The notes below the pieces were generated by a model. The model was given only the letters and a program-made list of their open reading frames with translations, was not told the DNA's origin and made no database searches. A stretch of 64,000 bases of DNA, taken from the NCBI RefSeq assembly GCF_015706575.1, contig NW_024037059.1, positions 41,019,058-41,083,057 on the forward strand, in the 5' to 3' direction. Shown one piece after another: positions 54,881 to 64,000 of this stretch. Position 1 is the first letter of the stretch. Each line of letters opens with the position of its first letter. The stretch is from Patiria miniata (lineage: Eukaryota; Echinodermata; Asteroidea; Valvatida; Asterinidae). Position numbers and translations under genes: made by a program.

Positions 54881-57800
54881 ATGTCGCAGGCCTACGGTCG
54901 CATGTACCACCCCACTCCCCACCACCACACCCACCACCACCCTCCCCACCATCAGGTGCACTCCCAGGGTCCACCCTACCGTCCATCAGGTGAGTCCCCT
55001 CCCCACCCTGGGGGCTACCCCCACCGAGGCTATCACCAGAACCACTACGGCAGTCCGCCCCCACGGCCGGGCCCCTCCCACTACAACAACACCGTCTCTG
55101 TCTACTCCGTCCCGAAGCCGTCCCGCCCCTATAACAACTACAGCAACCGGCGTGGCCGCAGTGGTGGCAACACAGGGCGTGGTGGTTACCATAACAACCA
55201 CAACAATCATCACCATAGCAACCACAACGGCCAAGGCTACAACAACCACGCCCATAACAGCTACCGGCCACACCCGCCGGACTTTGACTTAGAGTGGGAC
55301 CATTACGATTTTAACGCCGAGAAACCGAAAGGCAAGCAAACGTCCCGACAGAGGAACTCTTACTCACAACACGGTGGTGGTCCGACATTGGCTGATGCAG
55401 AGTTGGAATGGGATGACTACGATCTAAGACCTAAAGAAGAAGAAGAAGAAGAAACAGTTGAAACGCTGGACTACATTCTGACAGAAGGAGTTTTTCCTTT
55501 GGTTAGTATACCTCTGTTGTTACTTTATCAATACTTAAAAATTAAAAATTACCCACTAATTACTCTGTTGTTACTTTATCAATACTTAAAAATTACCCAT
55601 TTTAGCCTAACAATTCAGGTTTGTGGAATCTAAATAAATTTTCCATTCAACCAACATATGTGAGTAGGTATTGTGTTAGAAAGATTCCTTAACCCTAACC
55701 CTCAATCCTCCAAAATCAACCGGGCAGTTTTGGACGACTTTGGAGGATTGAGGCTGAATGGCTAAAAAGTGTCCGTTCATTTTGGAGGATGCATTGTGTC
55801 AAGCTGTACCTTGCATTCTTTATGTTCAGCCTTGCATAATTAAGGCCTAAATTATGCTGGATACCATCCGCCCCCCCCCCCCCCTTCTGGTTATCATCCG
55901 CACTGCCTCAGTGTATTGACAGTGATTGTTGGATGATTTTGAAGGATTGAGGCAGTGGTCACCCCTCGAATGAAGAAATTCAAGAAATAACTTGAAATAA
56001 CTTGGATTTTCTAGAATTGAGGCTGCATCTAATTTTAATATGATGGCAATATTTTGCAGGATTTTGCAGGATTTTAGATGTGTTCTTGCCAAAGGCACTG
56101 GGCGGTTAGGGTTAACCCTAACTCCCCAGGGGGTGTGCAAAATCATATTGGAATTGGAGGATTCAGGACTGTCCTCCTAAATCCACTGTGCTGGAAACCA
56201 ATCGTGCATTTTGTCGAACGAAAGATGGGAAATCAAGCAATCAAATAAAGTCTTTCCAAATATGTACTATACATGTACACAATTCTGCAGGATTTACTGT
56301 GATTAGAAATAATACCATGTCATCTCCTAGACCTTGACCCACATCATATCTATTTTTGTAGCAAATTGCATTCATCCCCAGCTTACACACGTAGCATTTA
56401 CTTATTGAATACATGTACTAACAAGTTTCATGGTCAATTTGCCTACACCATGCTGTCATTCTCCATAGGATATGAGGCTAACAGGTAAATTACGATCCAT
56501 TATATGCATGTTTGTATAGTTGGATAGTACACACTTACATGTATGCTCTTTATATTTTTTAATGTTTTACCAACATTTGTGAATCAGTCTGTGGAGTTAC
56601 GTGTACATGTACGTGTTCGTGTATCATGCATGAGCTTATCACTGCAAGTGTACATGTAAGTGTTCTTGTCAAGCATCAGAAAATATGTTATCAGAAATAT
56701 CTCGCAGAACTTTGAAAAACTTTTTTGTGTATTTGTTTCCTGTTGTGTACAGTACATGTACTTGTGATTTTTTAATATTGTATACAGAAGAGATTTCTGC
56801 TTTCAAACCAGAATTTATCTGCCAGAAAATGCTTATTGTTTTTATTTGACTCCAAATATTGTAATAATCCAAAGAAGGTTTTCAGTTTAGTTTTAAAGGC
56901 ACATTTTATGCAATTCACCTTTCATGACAGCTTGCCCTGTGATACCATTACTTAAATTGAAGCAAAATCTAATTTCTTTCAGCTTAATTTTTTTTTTAAA
57001 GAAATATCAGATTTTGTTCCCAAGAGAATATATTGTCAGTCTTATATTTCTCTCCCAACTTCCTGTCTGACAGATCGGTGTTGTCACCAAGGCTCCTCTC
57101 TCCCGCGGCCATATTCCCCTGGGTGCCATCCAAGTCTGTCGTTTCCCCCAAGGAGGCGCATCCTTTAAGACTCTCGCTTCCTCAGACCACCTCTCCAAAT
57201 CCCTCCGACTCAACAAAGAACTTTTGGTGCTGACCAGCGAACTGAATGAGGGCGCTCTGTTCTCATCGGGACTAGACAGCCCAAGCGAGAGCAAAGACTT
57301 CCTGTTAGCTGACCTGGCATTGACGCGAGACAAGGATTCCTCTTCTAGTGCTACCGACACGCCTTCCAAGGACGGGGAGAGCGAGGGAGCATCAAACGGC
57401 ATCTCAGAGGAGGATCTCGACGAGGATTTCCTGAACGACACCTACGAGTCTGGGTACCAGGATCGTCTAGGTGATATCGATCTTTACGCCCTCGCCCCGC
57501 ACGATTTCGACTCGCCCGATTCGACGTTCAGCCGGTCTTTAGCCGACTTGACGGACATCAGTCTATGTGAGTTGTGGAATGCTTTGATCCCATGCCTGAA
57601 ATTTGCCTGTGCTTTCTTGAGTCTGCTTTACGTTCGTATGTCCTGTGGTTGCTACCTGACTAGTCAGGTCACCATCAAAACTAGTTACTTAATCAACGCA
57701 TGTTAGCAACTGGGTTAGTAGCAGACTTAACCATTAACTACATAGTAGAAAAATAAACTGGTTAAGAGTAGATCCATCTGCATGATTAACGGCTGGAGCA

Positions 57801-60800
57801 GAGTCTACCCTTACTGCAAGGGCTTTAACTATCAACTGGTACCTTTGCTCATTAACCACAGACTTTTGATTAATCCAATCACCAACTCTTCTCTAAACTG
57901 GTTGAGGCCGGTTAACAACTTTCCTACCTTCTCAAGGAGGAGTGATGAAACTAAACAGCCATTAACTCATTACCAAAACCATTTGATGAACAGAAATTGC
58001 GTCACATGTTTAAACCAAGTTATATTAACTATAAACCAAGGCTTCAGTTACCTGGATTATCACTTGGTTAAACCGGTAGACGTCTGTATTAACTTGGATG
58101 CAAGCATGGCTAGCAGAGTTAACAAGCAAGCTGCTAAACGCAAGCACGCTAGCAAAGACTCTCAACTTCGCTCACCGCAAGTGGATCCACAAAACAGTGC
58201 CGTGGAGGAGACGGCACACATCAAGCATGTCTGGGGTGAGAGTCCCATCGATGAAGATGGATGCTCCATTGTCTTAGACCCTGTCACCTTGACTGCCTCC
58301 TTCCATGCCAAGATACGCCGTTGTGCCTCTCCTGGCCCTCCGGGCACCAGTCTGGATACACAAGCCGACGATACTGACACTAACAGCATGCTAACCGAGT
58401 CTGAACTCATAACATCTGAGTCGACTGATGAAGCTACGCTAACCTTAACTAATGTGGGTGGCGTGGATATATTTGAAGCGAAGTCGGCTTCCATTAACAC
58501 GACGTCAACTTGGTGTGCGACTAAACAGTCCGCAGAGTCAGACTCTAGCATGTGCCAGGATTGTCCGCAGCATGTTACTAAATCACCACTAACAACCGAA
58601 GGTAAGAGCTGGAGCTATTTTGCATGCTTATAGACAAATCTTGCAACCACATTTCGAAGCCATTACTATGGTGGTACATTGCTTGTGCTCTTGTTCATGT
58701 ACATGCTGACTCAAACAATAGGATGTCTACCATGCATTGGCACCTCAAATTCATCTTGCAGTATACATAAGACAATCTATGTGTTGTAATATGGGTTGCC
58801 GGTGTGTGAATAATATCACAGTTTTTGGAGCTGGTACACGTATATCTTACATGAAGTTTTTTTTTTTAAATATAGAAATCAAGTCATGTCAGCACAAAGG
58901 TTTAGGATTTTGAGGATATTTTGTCTGAAATAAGCCAATGAATCAATTATTTTTCCCCGAACAGATGAAGAGCTTGGGATTGACCCGAGTCTGCTGAGAC
59001 ATACTCTCGAAAGGTCAAGGTCACTAGGAGATGCAACGAGAGGTATGTCGACCCAGTCAACTAAACAAACAAAAAAGAGGACAAACCAACTGTTCAGAGA
59101 TATGTAATACATCGACACAACTGTTCCTTTCAAAATCAAGTTGACAATGTCTGAGTTGAATGCTTATATTTTCAATGTTGCATATGTTGTAAAGGGATAT
59201 GTGAACAGATCCACTTTTGGGAAGGCAAATTTCTCAGGGACATTTTCTTATTCATGAAGACCATAATCAAAGGACTTTGACGTAAGTTTTCAAGTTGTCT
59301 CACTTCAAAAGTACATTTTTACAATCTTTAATTTTTAGATTGAAGTTAAGTCACTACACTGCATCAAACATCTTTCTGCTGTTTGGCATGCTACAGCACT
59401 CTCAATTTGTAAACAAAAATAAGGTAGTAAATTATTTTTTTTTCAGCACAAGATGCCTCTAAAGACAGAAGTCTGAAGGGACTGAAAGCTAAGAAGAGGA
59501 AGAGGAAAGGAACAGAAAAGGTTGAGGAATCCTCAGCAGCAGCCGGAGATGAAGGCTCAGAGAGGAAGACTAAGAGATTAGCTCCTAACTTCTTTGTGGC
59601 TGTTCAGGTCTCTAATCCTCAGGTAGTGCCTTGTTATTAATTTCAAATCTTGACTAACCTCGGATAATGTTCCGTACGTAAGAGCTACACTTCTGATTCA
59701 TTGTGGCAGTTTAGTCTTCCAGTCTTGGATATTTGTTTATTGATTACGTTTCTTCACCTAGGGTATGCCCAAACAGTTTAAAACTGGTTTCTATTGGGGC
59801 CCTGCATACATTACAAATTATTAACTAAAGTTAAGTAAAATAAAATTAAAATTCACAAGGAAAAAATGCAGTGGTAAAACAGACTGCGAACACGAATACT
59901 TACAAATACAAGTACTTGATTCTGGCTTTCACTGAACTTCAGCCAAACACCTTTGTTTTTTTGTGAAGATTATCTTTTTTTTGGTATTTCAAAGTTTATA
60001 TTTTTTCTCTCAAGTTTTTCATTCCTAGAAGTTTGCTATAACTGAAGTGTTGTTGCTGAACTCTACATATGCGTAGAAACTTCCTTTAGTGGGAATTCTT
60101 TTATCAGATAGTTCAAACTGGAATCAAAATGGAATTTGTTCTTTCTGTTACTAAAAATTGTAAAACTGTCAAAATTATTCTTGATGTAGATCCATGAAGC
60201 CTTGAAAGACGTCCAACAGACAGTGGTGTCTGGAGATGAGAAACTAAAAGATGCCATGGTTCCTATATCAACACTGCATCTTACCATCATGGTGATGCAC
60301 CTAGCAACCGAGGAGGACGTTGAGAGGTTGGTGCAACTCAAGATAATCCTTGTCTTATCAAATTGGTGCTTATTGATGAAATTTATGTGATGGCACATTG
60401 GCCAATCGAGGGCTGTTTCTCAAACACCGGTTGGTCTCTGTCTTTGGCTTCAAGCATGTAATTTGGCAATGGAACCGGAGTTGGAGTTGAAGCCTGGGTT
60501 TCAAATCTGCCAAAGTATCCATGTTGTATCAGCTTTGTGCAGGATGATTGAGGGCGCTGCAGTGTCTATACATGGACATATACCACATCATTAGTGCCTT
60601 TCCTTTCCCAGGCTGGGTTCCTTCTGTCAATAAAATGTTAACCCTCTTAGTGGGAAGTCAATATTCAGAGCAATATGTGAAACCCTTTAAAACCCTGCAG
60701 GTTAGTTTCAGGTGAAAAAAGCAGATATGTAATGTTTAAGTAATTGTGCCACACAGAGAGTCCCTGCGCAAAAAACAGCACTTTGGAGGGCAGTAAAACG

Positions 60801-63800
60801 TGACTGAATCTGCCTGCTTGTTCTGAGCTTAACCTCGCAAACGAATTGTGCAGAAGTGTTATCCATACTCCACAGAAGATTACCTCCAATGAATTGAAAT
60901 GTGGGTGCTAACTCATGGGCAAAAGTGGTTTTGCAAAACTTAAAAATGTCCTGAAGTGCAGAAGACTACGAGGGTTAAAAGAATTCACTGAACATTTTTC
61001 TTCTATATTTTGTCAGAGCGAAGGTAGCCTTGAATGAGTGCCATCGACTTCTGAGCCCACGCTTCATCAAGGAGAAGCTGAGCATCCTATTCGGAGGACT
61101 GGGCCACTTCAATAACCAGGTCATGTTTGCCAAGATCAAGGATCAGGATAATATCTTGGAGAGTTTGTACGAGATAGCAGGTAAGCAAGTGAATGAAGCC
61201 GTGTGAATGGCTATGGCTAGAAGTAACACACATGTCTATGGGAAGTTGCCTCAGCCGCTTCCATGTAAGCCGCAGCCAAATATGTGTCTGCTGAGGAAAT
61301 AATTTCTGCACTTAGCAGCTCAAACATTATGCCAAGACAAGAGTTAGCATGACATAGGAGGCCTTGCAGGGACGTTTTGGGTATCTTGATTGATTGCAGT
61401 TAGGAAATGAACTGAAAATGAAAAGCTGTCCTGATATATGCCAGGTGTTGAACTGATGGGTTTGGAGGTGGGTGTCAGTTGGGGGGGGGGGGAGGTGTGT
61501 AGGATGGGACATAGGGTTTCATGATTAAGATAACTGAAGTACATTTTCCAGAGATAGGTTGATTGATCACATAGGCTCTGTGATGCAAGCCAAGACACCC
61601 TGACTGAACTTTGTGATCCCGGTGGGGCTTGGTGTCACAGGCAAGATGACAGCATACAGGAAATCAAACGGGGAAACAGTGTCACATGAACCGGATAGAC
61701 TCTTCCTACCCTTATGACCTCCAATGCTTGTAGTCTAAGCTTATGTAAAATTTGGGGGGGGGGGGGGGTGGTTCCAGCCCCCCACCCCCCACCCCTCCCC
61801 CCAAATAAAAAAAATATATATATATAACCAGGAGTGAAGACCGGTTTTTACAATGGATGATCTAGTTAACTCAACCCATTTTCATAGGCCACTAGCAAGT
61901 TCCCTTTCGAAAAGACAGACTCCTGTCTTCCCACCCCTTCCCCCTCGAAAATTTGGTTCTTGATCAAGCTGGGAAATTGGGTGAGCTTGTTCTTTAAAAA
62001 TTAGATTACAGAACAGTAATTTCTGATAATAAATATTTAGAATTGTTGAGTTACAGTGAATTAACTTCCCAAAACAAAGGTTTGTGATGGCGAAAAATAA
62101 TTTTCTCCACTAGGTATAACATTTTGCTATTGCAGTCTGTTTAGTGTGAACTTCAAGCCTGATCACGCCAGTTTTTTGTTTATTTGTTTATTTATTAATA
62201 TTTTTTTCGTTTTTTTACCTCCCGTTTAATAACCAGACACGGTAGAGAAATGTTTCTCTGAGTACCAGCTGGTCTCAACCGGTGAGCGTGGCTTCAAACC
62301 CCACCTGACTGTCATGAAGTTATCCCGGGCGCCCAGCCTGCGTAAGAAAGGTGTACGTAGGATCAAGTCTGAGCTCTACAAGGCCCACAGCTCACAGGTG
62401 TTTGGAACCCAGGTGGTGGAAGGGTTACAGCTGTGTTCTATAAATAAACCCAAGACACCTGATGGGTACTACTGCAAGGCTGCCGAAGTCTTCTTTGGAG
62501 ATCCAAGTAAGTTTTGTTCGACCCGAAGGGGTTGCCTGTTGTTCTCTGACACACTGACTGACTGACCGACTGACCGACCAACCGACTTGTACTTACCGAC
62601 TGAGGGGCCAACTAACCGATCAGACAGACCTGACCCAGCCAGCCCAACCTGACCAACTTGACCCGACCCAACTTGACCAAACCCGACCCTACCTGACCCA
62701 ACCCGACCCTACCCGACCAAACTTACACATTTATAAAATATCTTGCACTTGGTTACTTCTCTTTTAGTCTCTTTGCTCACAAATGTTTGTAAATTTATGC
62801 TGTCTTTTTTTTCTCTTCAAAGCCTGTAGACCAGACCGTGATATCCACACGATAGCTGAAGGAGAGGAACCGGCCATAGAATCCTTGAATGAAGCATGCT
62901 CCTCAGCCACCAATATGTCAGGTGAGAACATAAGCGTCTCCTGGTGTTTCTTCCGAGTTCTGTAAAGTTATTGAAGTTCTGTGCATAAGATGCCAAATGC
63001 AGAAGAGTTTTGCATAAAGCAATGACCGGCCAACAAAGTTTCTCATTGGATCAGTTAGATTATGATCTCAGAATTTGTTCAATTTTGAGGAATTTGTAAT
63101 AAATATTAGCATAATGGAAACTGACTCAATTTTAAGAAGATTGGGGTTTGAACCTGTGACCTCACAAATGCTGTACTTGTGCTCTACCAACTGAACTCTC
63201 AAACCTGTGGTGGTAACTTCCAATCCATTATTTTCTCTGACACTTTGATAAAGAAATCGAACAATTTGGAGACCACCAGTATAAAGCAACATAGCTCAGT
63301 TGGTAGAGCATCGTTACAGTATCCAAGAAGTCAGGGGTTCATATCCCACTGTTATTAGTTGTCTTTGGTTACTTTATTAAATGCTCAGTTTTGTCAAGAC
63401 AGATAGTAAACTTTGCATCTGTTGTTTGTGCATTTTACTCTAGAATCAACTGACACAAGATCAAGTCCAAAACGCGTCCTAGAAACAGAAGAAAAAATGG
63501 ATTGCAATGATGGCGAAGCTAGTGTTAAAACACAGATCAGCGACTCGCCGAAATACGAACATATGTCATCTAATGAAAAACAGAATATAAGTTTGGATGT
63601 TAAACATCAGTCATCATCCCGTCCAATATGTGAAAGTGTAGTGAACAATGAGAACTCTGTGTCTAAAGCTGAGGTGCAGAAGGGTGTCTGCCTAGATAGT
63701 GACACAACCCAGGACACACCCAGTGGGGCAACCAGTGACACACCCTTTGCATCACTTAGTGACACTGGCCACAACGGACCTAGTGACACTGCTGATAGCA

Positions 63801-63988
63801 CACTGGAGAACATGTCCGGAGGCATAACTAGTGATACCACACCAACTTCTTTGAGCGATGTGTCTGCCATAGAGCCGTCGGCCCTGCTAAACGGTGAGAG
63901 AAAATCCACAGAGTCTGCTATGGATTGTGGAACTGTTCAAAGAGGTCCGGGCGATGTCCTCAAAACTGGGCCAACTGAAACATGCTGA
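54881..63988 (+). CDS. AKAP7-like protein with 2H-phosphoesterase (AKAP7_NLS) domain, ~1020 aa
   Basis: Coding exons: 54881-55501 (exon starts at acceptor 54773), 57074-57566, one ending at 58601 with uncertain start (about 58119), 58965-59042, 59447-59622, 60190-60326, 61017-61180, 62237-62506, 62823-62921, 63444-63988 (TGA). From 58601 on all phases agree. The N-terminus (1-200) is disordered, His/Pro/Asn/Gly-rich, ending in acidic EWDDYDLRP. Residues about 560-790 match the AKAP7 central domain: NFFVAVQVSNPQ, LHLTIMVMHLA (first HxT), LGHFNNQVMFAKI, FKPHLTVMKLSRAP (second HxT), GYYCKAAEVFF. Vertebrate AKAP7 has 2',5'-phosphodiesterase activity and binds PKA. Neither the AKAP7 N-terminal acylation motif nor the C-terminal RII-binding helix is visible; instead there is a Ser/Thr-rich tail with repeated SDT. 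Confidence 0.87.
55689..56115. mobile_element. GGAGGATTGAGG-iterated element, copy 2
   Basis: Ends TTAACCCTAACCC / GGTTAGGGTTAA. The body is alignable with 43835-44241 (GGAGGATTGAGGCTGAATGG, TTTTGGAGGATGCATTGTGT, TTCAAGAAATAACTTG), with an extra C-run near 55862-55883. It lies in the intron between exons 54881-55501 and 57074-57566 of the AKAP7-like gene. Confidence 0.82.
62555..62720. repeat. degenerate GACC/GACT tandem repeat
   Basis: First GACTGACTGACC-type tetramers, then CCCGACCCTACCTGACC-type decamers. It lies in the intron after exon 62237-62506 of the AKAP7-like gene. Simple-sequence origin; no coding potential. Confidence 0.8.
63138..63210 (-). repeat. tRNA-like sequence, minus strand
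   Basis: Read on the minus strand: GAGTTCAGTTGGTAGAGCAC (A box), a poorly pairing anticodon arm, and CAGGTTCAAACCCC (perfect B box). It is probably a tRNA pseudogene or SINE head in the last intron of the AKAP7-like gene. Confidence 0.5.
63285..63352 (+). repeat. tRNA-like sequence, plus strand
   Basis: ATAGCTCAGTTGGTAGAGCA is a canonical A-box/D-arm sequence. It is followed at the expected distance by GGGGTTCATATCCCA, a B box with one departure from consensus. The anticodon arm does not pair well. It lies 75 bases from, and opposed to, the tRNA-like sequence at 63138-63210. Confidence 0.5.
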
Positions 63989-64000
63989 GAGCAACGTCCA

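Noticed and set aside
54870..55273. Cys/Gly-rich and Val-rich open frames opposite the first AKAP7-like exon
   Set aside because: Antisense shadows of the His/Pro/Asn-rich coding exon at 54881-55501.

Overview
This is eukaryotic nuclear DNA. Genes are split by GT-AG introns, there is no operon structure, and the spacers hold many small inverted-repeat elements and long poly-G/C runs. The gene set (AHI1, VHL, TMEM14, NSMCE1 and an AKAP7-type 2H protein) fits an animal. The gene density, the intron sizes of 0.1-4 kb, the DUF985 cupins and the repeat style suggest a marine invertebrate deuterostome, most likely an echinoderm. That last step is inference; I cannot fix the species.

Layout, left to right. 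1067-14366 (minus): 21 coding exons of AHI1/jouberin, from the start codon through the WD40 repeats. The C-terminal SH3 part lies beyond the left edge. 14.4-17.8 kb: spacer filled with foldback and minisatellite elements. 17816-18789 (plus): a two-exon VHL gene. 21070-22592 (minus): a three-exon HAD phosphatase. 27901-30523 (plus): a DUF985/cupin_5 cluster of two intact intronless genes flanking a decayed copy. 32361-34525 (plus): TMEM14, four exons. 36082-40688 (minus): NSMCE1, six exons, convergent with TMEM14. 41-54.7 kb: mostly repeats, with one unexplained 222-codon open frame on the minus strand. 54773-63988 (plus): a large AKAP7-like 2H-phosphoesterase-domain protein.

Exon joins were checked by splice sites, reading phase and recalled family sequences. 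AHI1 sums to 916 codons, VHL 153, HAD 299, TMEM14 101 and NSMCE1 259, all without a phase error. One exon start in the AKAP7-like gene is unresolved. The genes do not form one pathway: ciliary transition zone (AHI1), oxygen sensing (VHL), SMC5/6 repair (NSMCE1) and mitochondrial membrane (TMEM14) are independent functions side by side.

The most unusual content is repetitive. Several elements are built from one short motif iterated in both orientations inside inverted ends (CCCAACTATAGTTGGG, CTTCGCCCCATCCCCA, TCCGACGCCTCATAAG, TTGGAGGATTGAGG, TGCTTAGCA). There are also two hAT-like MITEs with perfect 8-bp target duplications, tiny 24-34 bp perfect palindromes (one with a clear 7-bp duplication), and several multi-copy MITE and SINE families.
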